This document shows, piece by piece, positions 26,344 through 39,200 of a DNA stretch of 64,000 nucleotides. The stretch is from NCBI GenBank assembly GCA_963169105.1, contig OY720638.1, positions 6,744,749-6,808,748 on the forward strand, read 5' to 3'. A program made the position numbers and the translations under genes. The DNA comes from Ceriagrion tenellum. Taxonomy: Eukaryota > Arthropoda > Insecta > Odonata > Coenagrionidae. Below the pieces are notes generated by a model. The model saw only the letters and a program-made list of their open reading frames with translations. It did not search any database and was not told the DNA's origin. The first letter of the stretch is position 1; the number at the start of each line of letters is the position of its first letter.

Positions 26344-26351
26344 AATAAAAC

Positions 26352-26783
26352 TAAGGATGAGTCAAATCCAAATGTCGATTCTCGATTCCTCCGATTCTCA
26401 GGATTAGAATCGGTATCGAGGATCGATCGCCTGAAGTCGATTCCGATTCCATCGATTCCAGATCGATAAATATTCAAATTAAATTTTATCTATCACATCA
26501 TATTTGTCTCAGTAATTTTGGGTGTAGGCTATCAATTTGTACTTTTTATCTGCCTCAATAAGCTGAGGATATATTTGCTATTTGTTAATAAATATACTTT
26601 TTGAGTGACTTAATTGTCTTTGTTATTTTATTCCAGCCAATATTGGAATTTAAATAATAGTCCTAAGCTACTGGTACATCAACATCCCACTGTCTGTTCT
26701 TAGGAATAAGAATCGATGGAATCGGAAATTGATTTGAAAGAATAAGAATTGGAATGGAAAAAAGTGTGGCCGACTCATCCCTA
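26352..26783. mobile_element. hAT MITE, family A, copy 2
   Basis: The same element in the same orientation as 23604-24057, sharing long near-identical stretches (for example GGATTAGAATCGGTATCGAG). Ends are TAAGGATGAGTC and GACTCATCCCTA. The flanking 8-mers AATAAAAC (26344-26351) and AACAAAAC (26784-26791) match at 7 of 8 positions. The different flanks show two independent insertions. Confidence 0.87.
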
Positions 26784-27098
26784 AACAAAACCATGACAAA
26801 GGCATGGATCCTATTTCATTCAGAAGGGAAGAAAAAAGGTACTCATACTTGCTGATGAAGAAAAAAGCCAAAAGCCAGACATTCCATAGGCCTTTCGCAT
26901 AATACCTAGCCAACAACCCCTGATAGAGGCGCTAACAACGTGAAAGGACTCATTGAACAGCCTACATGGCTAGATACACCACAATAATACTCCTTAAGAG
27001 GCCATTGTCATATCTTTTCTGTCCAAACATTTCTTAGATTTGAATATATAGTCTTTCCAATACATCTACATGGGATTGGAATATTTAGATACTCTTAC

Positions 27099-27277
27099 CA
27101 ATAATTTTTCGGCTGAAACTGATGATCTTCTATACAAGCTATCAATGTAATGGTGTTTCCTTGACTTCTGCCGAACACACTGCACACACCATGCTTGTAG
27201 TGACTATTTGTGTAACTAGAAAATTCAGTTTCTAGTGCAGCCCTCCATGGCTCTGCTACTTGATCTATCTCCCAATT
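27099..27277 (-). CDS. cpa: cpa coding exon 5 (last visible)
   Basis: Acceptor TTCCGTACAG; 179 nt encoding [35 protein letters not shown] and [12 protein letters not shown] plus TG of the next Trp codon; donor GTAAGAGT. The family continues with a WNGRWRS segment, which must come from a further exon not found in the window. Confidence 0.95.
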
Positions 27278-30200
27278 CTGTACGGAAATACAATTATGTT
27301 AAAGATCCAGCCTTATTAAAATAAAAAAACTGCTAATAGTTATTCCCTTAACGTAATGTATGCCATATGTCTATGGTGAAAAAATAAGCCATACTACTAA
27401 AACCATAGAGAAAAATAATCCCTTTAAACAGACAAAGTATGTTTGTACTCCCATTATTACTCAACAAATAACTTAGGGAAAGAGTAGGGGAAGTCACCAA
27501 AATTCATGACATTTGAAATTTAAATTCTCCCAACATTTCAACTAGTATTTCACCTCAAAAATTGCAACTCCAAACACATCCCTACAAGCAATAAAAATTA
27601 ATCTGGTACAAGAATCCTCCACTTCAAACAAAATCATTTTTCTACATCAATTATAGTCAAAGTTAACAGATTTTAATGTCCATTGATAACTGAATCACTA
27701 GTACAAGACGTTTAGAAGAGTAAACTTATTAAAACTTACTTGAAGATCTGTAGCTTCTTTTCTCAAATGGTCATACTTAAAGCTTTGTTTCGACCTTGGG
27801 TCAAAAAATCTGCTACTGCCTACATCATTGTGTTCAGTAATTAAAACTTGTTGCTCCAATCCTTCTAATTTAACAGGAGTAAGTTGGTCCTTATTGTACT
27901 GAGAAAATGCCCTGCAAAAAGAACCATTTCCACCAATGAGGTAAGCATAAGATAAAAACAAACCAAAACAATTTTTTAGCCATTACATTTGCAGGATTTG
28001 GCAAAATTAATTTTGAAATCCATAAAGGATATAATCATGCAAAATGAAATCCACTAGGAAAAAACAATAGACAACCAAGGAAGACAAAAATGTACGCAGA
28101 TAGTTGAAAATAGTTTAAAAAAAGAAGTTAATAAAAAAGGCATTAACCCTTTCTGATCCGGACGCGGACGCAGGAAGCGACGTGATTCCATTTGGAATCA
28201 CAGGACCGGAAAGGGTTAAATATAAACTAAGACAATGGAAACAAAATTTACATACCCAGATGCACCCTCTTTCAAAAGTGTGTCATTGTTCAATAGGACA
28301 CGTACATCTGAAACAAAAATAACCTTATATCAGCAAGCCATACAAAATAACCGCTTAGAGTAGCTTTTCAAATTCAACGAACAAATATTGAACAAAAAGA
28401 ACAAACAATAGCTTAACTATGACCAAAGAATAGAGAAGTTTAGTAGTAGTCTCCACCCTTATCACTACTCCAATAATAAGGTTAGATAAATAAAGTTTTA
28501 TTGGCCACAGAGGATATGTACATACATACATACATAGGGCCCATCAGAAAGATAACAGAAAAAATAAATCACATCCAGCAAATATTACACAACAAAATTA
28601 CATCATTAGGGAAGCATCTTTAAAGTGTCCATCAATGGAATAGAATCAATAATGCAAAAGACAGTGCTAACTCATTTTTAAACCTTCCAGGTATATTTTC
28701 ATCTATTAGCAATTTAGACAATTTATTATATATTTTACAGCTCATAATGACAGGCTATGTGCTGTAAAGAGAAAGGTTATGCTGTCTCATTGCATAATCA
28801 TGTCTGTTTCTTGTAAGATAATCATGAATATCATGATCCTTCGTAGATTCAACTTTGGCTCTTATTCTTTAATGGACATCACTGAAAGTTCATTCGTGGC
28901 AACCAAGAGGATTTACTCAAGTGCACAAAACAGAGCTGTCTAGAGCATCATTATATTTCCGTGATTGTTCCAGTAGACTAAATGTATAAAATTCCACAAA
29001 AAAAGGGCAAATTTCACTTACTTTTCCTGGCCTGTACAACCCTAGACATAATGAATTTGGCTAAGCATAACATACAATTTATTGAATTATGCATAAAATA
29101 TAAGTTTGCCACCTATCTGTCAAAGGTTTCCCACAAAATCCATCATGAAGAAAACCTATAACCTCATGTGTGAAGCTGCATTTGGTACATCAATGTACTG
29201 ATTAAGAGTGACAACTACATTTAAATTTTGTAATTCCCAGAAATTTCCCCAACATTCCATGAAATTCCCAACCAAAATGTCTCCCTGAATCAGTTTGTAC
29301 TGCGATTCTCATGATTTTATTGTTTCAATGATGGCACAAAACATAAAATGCATTGCTATATTAGGGAAGCAGGTGCTAAGCCTTTCGAAGAAAAATAAGT
29401 AGGTTCCAGGAATTGCTACCACTGAATAGTCAACACCCTCCAGAGGAGTTGTTTGAACTGTTTGCAATAATTCCAAGCACGCAACTGAGGAGGCATGTGG
29501 TACAATCACAAAGTGTTAGGGATTTTGACATACTTTAACCACTCATAAGTATCTCAAGCAGTCTTCCCAATAAAGTTATTCTTGCGGGAATCTTGTTGAT
29601 GGATTTAAATACCTTGATCGTAGACGCAAAAAACAATATACCAGGCTTTCAAGTTATCCATCAGAGTGATTAAAACTCACAAAAATCTCAAACTGTACTC
29701 GTTTATCATTTTTGTAATTCCTTAGCTATCCAATTGGAATTATCTCGAACTGTTCAAACTCAACCTCATGATCGTGATTCAACTGAGTCAGGTGCACCAG
29801 CCAGGAAGAGTGCACCATATAGGCAAGGAGGTTGCCAATTGTAGTGTTCACACGAGCATTTTAAGGTCAGCAAGCCAAATAGAGAAAGAACCAAGTGGCC
29901 CAGCACACATTGGACACATGGTAGAGACAAAATAAGTAAACAGAATGAGAGTTGAGCCACTTGCGGAGGTGCCACTGATACAAGTTTCCCTGACATGACA
30001 TGAAAATCCCCAACATTTCCCTGACATATAAGTAATGGTAGCAGTGGTGACTTCATGGAAATCCTTCATAGTAGGAGCGCCTGAAGAAATTGCAACTTGG
30101 CTGTTTCCACATAAGATTTTATTTTTACTGACCATGGTTTTGTTACAAAGTAACATTATCAAGGTAATGTTACTCTGAACTGAAACCATGGTCGGTAAAA

Positions 30201-33200
30201 ATAAAACCTTATGTGGAAACAGCCGAGTTGCAATTTCTTCAGATGCTCCCACTATTTCCCTGACAGCTAATCCATTTTACCTCATGTTTCACAAACCTCT
30301 CTGACACATATGCACAGTGTTATTCCAATGACAGAATTGCAAAAGGAAGAGGATGAAACTCCTAGACAGAGAACACATTGAACTAAACTACGTGGTAATA
30401 ATCAAATCATCATTCTCATAAAGAATTGTAAAATTACTAATGACATTAAATGGAATTGTGACCTGATGAGGTGCTTTACAAAAAATTAGAGACATACACA
30501 ATTGCAGAAAACAAATTAATGAATCCTTGATTTGAACCTAACTTCATAGTGCCGTTCTCTACCACCACAATTACTGGTGCAACAAAAAAAGTACTGTCTA
30601 CTTAGACGAGCAATCTGAGGGCAATTGGGAGATTTCCACCGGTTGACTTTGGAGTACTCCTTATGTTTGGCAAATATGAAAGGTATAACTCGCTACGAGT
30701 CAACAGATCCTAGGCTTGGTACTGGTACTATTGGCCAAGGAAAAGATGGAGGGATGACCTGGATGTGGGACGAGTGGGGAGTAAGGGACTGATGGAAAAA
30801 TCCCTGAGCCCAAGAGGAAGAGTCAACGAGACAACACATCAATTTCAGCTGCTCCTGTTTAAGTCTCCATGGCCTTGTTTACTGGTTATCCACAGTTTTA
30901 ACTTGATCCTTTGAGGAAAAGTAGTACAAAACTAGCAGTCCTCAAATGTAAGACAATAAACAAGACACTAACACTTATTTCTTTCAAGTGTTAAATCTAA
31001 AAATATTATCCCTTACCTTTCTATTTTCTGAATAATAAGATTTACCCAAGCTGCCCTCAACACTTCCATTTAAAATACGTGGCATCTAGAGAGCTGAACA
31101 TTACTAATTTCTGCTACACACTAAGGTTTACCCTCAATTTGTACTGTCAAACACAAAAAACAGCAATATATGCTCACAGAAAGCTATGACAGACAGTGGC
31201 AACTGGAATCATTCCCAACGTGAAATGTGCAATGGCATGCAAGAAAGTTAACAGTCTTACTTTGAACCTTCTAGGTTCATTAACACATGTCTTCAGGCAT
31301 CTGCTTACAGATGTAATGAACCTAAGAAAGATATTTTCTAAAAAACAGCACAGAAATGGAAACATTTGGATGTTTTGGACTTGGTGTAAAAATGTAAAAC
31401 TAGAGGAATAACTTCCTCAATGATTTCAGTTAACCTGTAAAATCTAGCATTAATTTATCACAGTTAAATTCTTCAGGTTACAATTTTCCTGGGCATTTAA
31501 TTAAATATAACCATGAGGACCTTAAAATCCTTTTCTTGGAATTTCAAATACATTCACTGACACCATTTCCCAGAACTTTTTGGGAATGACAATTTCTAAC
31601 AGAGGCTCCTTGAAGAAGGCTTTCCAGTCACTTTGACACACTTAGCAGTTTAATATCATATCCTAGATTTGCTTAAACATTCCAGGCGGTAATTACGTAA
31701 CTTATAGCGACATCACTATGAGGTGAAAGTCTCTATTATTTCCACCGCTAGTTCTCATAGCAACCCGAGTGATTACAGAACTCATAATGCTGTCTTTATC
31801 AAGAACTGAGTCGCAATAATAGCGACCCATAAAAAATAGCGACTATGATAGTGTTATTGCACAGAGTTCAATTCTCAGTTCAGAATCTCGCAAGGTATAT
31901 AATAAAAATCAAAGGCTGTGTGAAGAATAATGTGACAAGATATACTCATTTATTATTAGGCATGATAAATTTCACGCACCATTTAATGCCAATAATAAAT
32001 TTTTTTGTCACTTTATTCTTCACCATTACTTGGAATATTATTGTAATAATTGCCTGGCAAGGTGTATCATTTAAGTTCTTAAAATATTTTCGAGTTGAAC
32101 ATCATGTGAATTGCTGACACTAACATATTAATGACGAGGAGTCATTCCGAAGATCTCATTAAGTAGGCATACACAACAACTATATTCAATGCAATAGTGA
32201 AGAGTGTCGCAACCAAAACTCAATCCTTACTATTAGACACATTACAAAATATTATTGAAATTGTACCGCATTGCAAATCGATGTGAATTGCTGAGACTTG
32301 TGCATTTATGATGAGGTGTCATGTTGCGGATCTTGCCAGGCAATTATTACAATACTATCCCAACTAATGGTGAAGAATAATGTGACAAAAAATTTATTAT
32401 TTGGCGTATTGCGGTGTTTTTAAAGACCTTGCAGAGTTGCAATAGATGTTCATCGCAAAGATTTGGGAGTACTTGTCTGATGAAGCAGCATACGGCTGGG
32501 AAGCGGCTTACAAGCTAGTGATGATTTGATTGGCACTACTTATATTCCTTAAACAGGACAGTCATACAAAGAGATAAACAGTTAATTTAATTATCTATCA
32601 CCTTTTATAATTTAATTAACACTACTCCTCATTTGTCACTCCTAAGAACAATCAATCTCATTTCACATACGCTCAAACAAATTACTCTAATGTTAATTCC
32701 CTAAGAACTAAATTAAGTATACAGGATGTATAAAAACTGTGTGTGCCAACTTCCTGAGCATTTGATAACCTTTTTCCATTTATTCCTGTGTGGTACCAAT
32801 CAAAATATATCAATGGAGCACCAAGCACAATTTTTGGACACTAATCACTTAAGTTTCCTCACTCCATTATCACTGAAATGCACTTCACATTATCAAGCTC
32901 AATCAAATTTTCCACTATTTTAAGGGACAAACCTGTACACAGGGTACAGGTGACACATTATCTGCACACAAGTGATACGGACCTTAGTCTTTTCTTGACC
33001 ACATTGAGCAAATACTCTTTCACAGCTTTGTCACTCTCTTTCTCACTAGCATAACTCATGAAAGTAGCTATTACAAAAATGATCAAATACTTCATTCAGG
33101 TGATACTTATTGATAAACGTACTCATCCCCCTTCATTAGATTGAAAGTCAAGGTTTGTTTTTATTCACGACGGTCGTCTCTGAGTGATACTCATTTGTCT

Positions 33201-36200
33201 AGAGTAATTTTTCCTTGATCATGACATTTCATTGGCCGATCCAAATGAATAGGGATTTGTACAGACTTGAACGAAGAATTAGCCATACACCGCCCTTATT
33301 TGGATAACGATCACCTTTAAAATTTCTACCCTGAGTACTGTAATCGTTTGGGTCGGTATTTTGAGCCGACGAGAGTTGCTATTTAACGTGGTCATTATTA
33401 AATGCCCAGGGTTCCGTAATAACCCCCCAGGCCATTAGAATACTTTTCTAGCCCTCGGTTTGCACTTCCAAATCCTGAGTGACTTATTTAAATTTCCTTT
33501 AAAATCTCCATTCTGAACATTGAAGGGACTACAATTTGGTTCAGATAATAACAGATAGATCAGCCTTCCATAAATATGTAACTAATCCTAGCATGTCCCA
33601 AAACATTAACTCCTGTAGAGACACAAGTCCTTGACCAAGTCTTCTTGGGTAAGGAACCAAGTTAGCCATTCAATAGACTTTTTTATTCACTTTAGGCTTT
33701 CCAAAGGCCCTTCAGCCCTTGACTTCAGCCAACCATTTAGAATTTAATCTTTCCCAATGCCAAGAATTGGATATGGTCAATATTTATTGGGTATAGTCAA
33801 TATTTATTGTAATGTGTGATTTAATGTTTCATAGAGGTGAAACTGAAAATTGAAAATGAGGCCCTTGAAAGTAAATCAGCCAAAATCATTGATTGCCTGG
33901 TTTATACCCAACATCCATGCTAAAGTTTTGGAGTCTTATTAGCATTCTTCAAAGGCAGAGTAGACATTGATCAAGTGCTTTGCAAAAAATGCTCTCGAGA
34001 GTCTTGAGATCACTCTCTAATATCACCATTTTGTCATTGAGCAATTGATGGAAAAATTTACTGCCCAACAGGATTGCCAACAGTTATTTCTCTATTTATG
34101 ACTAACCCCAATCACTCGATAAGTCTAACGTGTCTTGTTCTTCACAATTAAAGGCGACTTAATGAGATTCCATACATCATTTCTCTGTCAGTATTTTGGT
34201 ATTTTATACCATTTTCAAGGTGGCCTAGAAAATGTTATTATATACTGAAACCCTGGTCGAGTAAAGATATGCAGCGTGGAATATGATTATGTTACCTTTT
34301 TCATTATGAAGAACACTACTGATTTCCACTAAGTAACACCAGAGTTAGTCTTTTATATCCAAAGAGTCTTGAGTGATCATCGGTAACACAACATCTTAAA
34401 TTTTCTTTTTTCTGCCACCCAAACAGTCTAACTTTCACTTCCTTTTAGTACTCTCCACACTTAACATCTTTAGGAGTGGCTCAAGCTGATGTTCCCAGGG
34501 CACAGGATTGTTTTCTTCTGCTTGAATGCTATGTAAGCCAAAGAGATTGTCATTTAAATTCTTTGATGCTTTGTCCATGATGAGTTATATGGCTACCCAA
34601 GCAATGGCATTGCATTAGTTGTTCCGAATAATAAACATTAAACTTTACCTGCCATATCTATCTCCTCCATGGTACAACTCTTATTTTCTGCTGGTTTAGC
34701 TACAAGTTTTTTTCACTTTTAAGGACCTAGCCTACTCTCCTTAATAGAAACTAAATGTTGAGAATAAGAATGAACAAAGGATTAAGAGAAGTATACAATT
34801 CTGACATCATAGCATGTTTTTTAAATGTCCATCAATGTGCCAAACGAACACGCTCGGCAGTCAAGGGACACAATTTTTGTGCCGGAGATACACGCACGGA
34901 AGATAAAGGTTAAGATGGTTTTACATGGAAATTCCAGGGGTAAAAGCTACTGGAAATACCAAGACTCTGATGGTAGGACTTTATCCAAAGGGATGGCATA
35001 AAGCTGAAGTGAATAAAGAATGACTGTAAGACAGTGATGGAGACAAGTTGGTAGCAAGACCAAACACCTGCTTGGGATTGAGTGCCCACAGAGGTAACGT
35101 AAGGCATTGCAAATTTTGAGGAATGAACAGATCATGCTCGTAGGCACTGCATTTATTTTGCACGAATAAACATAAGTTATATCTAAGCACGTGATTACAG
35201 CAATACTCTCTGAAGGTGAGGGTGATGATTGCCTTCTACTACAATATTTATAGTTTCCACTTCATACATGGTAATTAAGTAACAACATTTCCTGAAGATG
35301 AATTGTTAAATAAGCAATGAAGATTTCTCTCCCTCTCTACCCACATTTGATTACCAACAAGATGATTACAAAGTTGCAAGGTGATATGTGTGATACATTA
35401 CTTTCTCGTGAGTTAATATCAAAAATGGTTGACAGCCTTATGTTTTAATAAAATGTCATACGAATATATCTAAGTTTGAGAACATCAATTTGTTCCAAGA
35501 GATTTCATGTAGAGAATTTCTTACTTCCAACATATTTAAAAACAGTCCTCAAATAATGACACCATTTTGAAAAAATAAATTCCAATCCAGTAGATAGATC
35601 ACATGGAACTAGGAGACATCAACTACATGGCTCACAAAATGGATCATGATTACCCAATGGATATTTAACTAAATACATAATTAACAAGCATTTTCAGATA
35701 ACCTTCGCATCAATTTTATGCCAGTATAAACTCCTATTATGACCCGATGAGTCAGTACACCACATATACCTCCTAGTGGTGTGTTGTGGGCAACAGTATG
35801 CTGTCTCTCAAGGTAGTCCCTTCAGAAGGGATCCTAGCTTGAGTAGAATAGTGAAAGGGGACCCAGGGTATTACTATTTGGTTTCCCTAGTGGCATACTG
35901 GTGCAAATGTGCCAAAACTGACCGGTCGAGTACCATAACCATTACCAGGGAAAGCTGCACATGGTGCAGGTACTGCCAATGCTGGTAACCTTGCATAGTC
36001 TATTACAACTTACTCATAACAGTCACAAAGTAGCCTCGGACGGCTGAAGCCACTATGGGCAGCGGAAGCTGAATAAGGTTAACCCATCAAGATATGGACT
36101 TGGCAATATGACCTGGACTATCGGTACTTGGAATGTGAGAGGAGTATGTGGAAAGGAGCATGAGTTGCTGAATGAAATGAAAGTGAGACAAATGGATGTT

Positions 36201-39200
36201 TTGTGTGTATGTGAAACTAAGCGAAAGGGGCGGGATGTTGTTACTATAGAGGGTGGTGGTCTGGCACTGTGGTCAGGATTTGACGATAATGTACATGGCA
36301 GTCAAGATGTAAGACTCATTCTTAATGAGAGATAAGTTACTAGTAAGGAAGTACGAGTTAGTATCCCCTAGATTACTCTGGGTTTGCATAAAAATAGGTA
36401 TTAGGAGAGTTGAGATTTTGGTGTGCTATGCACCAGTGGATGGAGAGAAAGATAGTGTGAAAGATGAGTTTTAGGAAAAATTGAGTGAGGTTTTGGATGA
36501 ATGTGACCCTGGTCAGAGAATAATTGTACTAGGTGACATGAATGGCTGGATTGGTGTGAGGCGGGATCCATCCGAGAGAGTGGTTGGGCCATTTGATGAC
36601 CCTCGAGTGAATGATAATGGTGAAAACTTGGTGAGTATGAGCTTGGAAAAAGGATTGTGTCGAATACATGGTTTAAACATAAGAGAATACATATGTATAC
36701 TCGGAAAAGGGGTGATTGTAAAAGCATGATTGATTTCGTTGTGTATGATGAGAGATTGAGACAGTTAGTGTGGGACACGAAAGTAATGAGGGGTGCTGAA
36801 TGTGGAACAAACCACTATTTGGTACTCTCCAAAGTGAATTTGGGCAGAAAGTGGGTTCCAAGGAAGAATGTTGCAAGACAGTGAGGTAAGAATGCAGTAC
36901 GGTTGCATGCTTGAGGATGCACTATCCTTGAAGCAGAGAGAATGGGACGAGTATATCAGAAACAAGAATGCGAATGATGCATGGGAGTGTTTGAAAGGAG
37001 TGATTGAAATTGAATTGAAAATGGTCTTTATTGTTATGAGACTATAAGTCCCCTGGAATATAGAAAAAAATAATTACATGCCATAACCAAAGATAAACAG
37101 GAATACTTAAAAATGAATTGGTAACAAGACAAACAGCATTACTAAATTCAGCATGGAGCAACACACATAAAACAAATAAAAAATTGGTAGGTAATAATAA
37201 TATGATACACAACAATAAAAATCAGTGCAAATGTTCAGGGATTTAAGATCACAATTAATGGATTGAGATGATGACAAAGCCGTTAAAATAGGATGATAAA
37301 TACAATGGTGCATGATGAATTTCATTCAACATTACTATACACAATTGAAGAAACACACAACATCGGTCACACACAGCCACATGGTCACGCAGCAATACTA
37401 AATGCATTATGGAGCGACACATACAACACAAATAAAAAGCAGTAGGTAATAATTAATATGATACACAACAGGGAAAATCAGTGCAGATATTCAGGGATTT
37501 AAGATAGCAATAAATGGATTGAGTTGGTGACTAAGCCGTGAAAGTAGGATGATACAGAGGACTGTGGTGCATGATGGATCTCACTCAACATTACAATACA
37601 CAATTGAGGAAACACATAACATCGGTCACACATAGCAGTCAACTATGTGTGACCAACATACTACAAAAAAGTAAGCAATTTTACATAGGTAATCAGTCAT
37701 GTTTCTCTTGAACGTCGAAATTGTAAAAGAGGTTCTACCATTTACGGGTAAACAATTCCATAACTTGCAGGAGGAAATTAGGAAAGAGTGCTCAAATAAT
37801 AAGGCAAGGAATTTTGGGACAAAGAATAACTCAGTGAAATGAGTTGATCTGTTTCCTGTATCTACATTACATATAAAATTTTCATACAAAAAGGTGGGGT
37901 TTTCGGATTTCAGGACCTTGAACATGCATAAAGCCTTTTGCAATTTTTGGCGTTTATCCAATTTCAGCCATTTCATTTTTTCATTATAAGGCGTGACGTG
38001 TTTATCATGGCAGATGTTGAAAACAAAACGCATACAGGAGTTTTGAAGACGCTGCAGCTTAATGCACAGTTCTGAGTTAACATCCGAGAAAATGATTGAA
38101 CAATAGTCAAAATATGGGAATACCAGTTTAAATCAGCTTCTGGCGAAGTGAAATTGGGAGCAGATGCCTGAAGTGCTTCAATTGTTACATAGTCTTATAC
38201 ACAATGTTAGATATAGCTTTAACCTTTACCTTCCTGAGTTTTTCCGTAGTTGTAAGCCTTGCTGGCCGGGGTTTTTTAAATGACCAGTGTTTTTTAAATG
38301 TCCATCAATGTGCCAAACGAACACGCTCGGCAGTCTAGGGACACAATTTTTGTGCCGGAGAGACACGCTCGGAAGATAAGGGTTAACATGCTCCCGCCAG
38401 CTCAAGGTGTTATTTAAATGAACCCTAAGGCTTTCACTGAAGTCGAGTAATCTAGAAGGATATTCTGTACTCTTATTCTGGGAAGGCCACTCATTGAGAT
38501 GAAGTTCAGATAGGAAGGACTACCAAATATTATTGACTTAGTCTTGTCAGGATTCAACTTCATCCGATTAACAGCTAACCATTTACAGACAGATTAGATA
38601 CCTTTATTTATCAATTCAACAGCATTTTCTAATTCCTTTGGGTGGGATTCGACATAAATCTGCAAGTCGTGATTATAGAATGTGCTGAAAGTGTACATGG
38701 AAAAGGTGATGCTACGTGGAATGAAGAAGTGAAAATTGCAACCAGGGAAAAGAAAGAGACATACAAGAATATGACTGTTGCCAAATCTGAAGAAGAGCGT
38801 ACTAAGGCTGAGAGATTTATAGAAAGAAAAAGAATGAATGCAAAATCGTTGTGAAAGAGAGCAAGGAAAGAATGCATGGGAATGAAGCTAGCAAGATGCA
38901 GAGCAATTTTGAAGGCAATAAAAAGCTGTTTTGGAAGTGGGTAAAAAGGGCTAAGATTGGTGAAGGCAGGGGAATGAATGCGGTAAGGAACAAAAGTGGA
39001 GAGATTGTGTGTGATGAGAGAATCATCAGGGACTGCTGGAGGGAGTATTTTGAAGAATTATACAATAATGTTGCAGGCACTGAGGATGAGCCTTGCGAGG
39101 TAGTATGCGAGAATGTAATGATGGAAAAGGAGATCAGTGAGAATGAGGTCATAATGGCTGTGAGAATATTGAAAAATGGAAAGGCTGCAGGCGTAGATGG

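Larger units (their letters stand above)
37006..38668 (-). mobile_element. 5'-truncated LINE nested in the RTE element
   Basis: Read right to left, it begins exactly at [14 protein letters not shown], i.e. inside the ADD catalytic motif of a LINE reverse transcriptase. It continues with [34 protein letters not shown] and [17 protein letters not shown] (from 38033), and [11 protein letters not shown] near the end of the ORF. The 3' untranslated part contains two tandem units of about 256 bp, then AATAAAGACC and a TTCAATTCAATTTC tail at 37006. Flanks GTGATT are duplicated. Frame changes and stops show it is dead. An 85-bp TTAA element sits inside it at 38298-38382. Confidence 0.85.

Noticed and set aside
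27698..27961. 87-codon ORF as an independent protein
   Set aside because: Its centre is cpa exon 4; both ends run past AG and GT splice sites into introns.
30068..30255. Overlapping minus ORFs 29766-30056 and 29848-30252 as genes
   Set aside because: They cross a near-perfect foldback and repeat-like sequence; no family resemblance.
36401..36778. 125-codon minus ORF
   Set aside because: Antisense shadow of the RTE endonuclease.
37130..37640. CRISPR-like or satellite array
   Set aside because: Only two long units with substitutions, inside a LINE 3' UTR; no spacer pattern.
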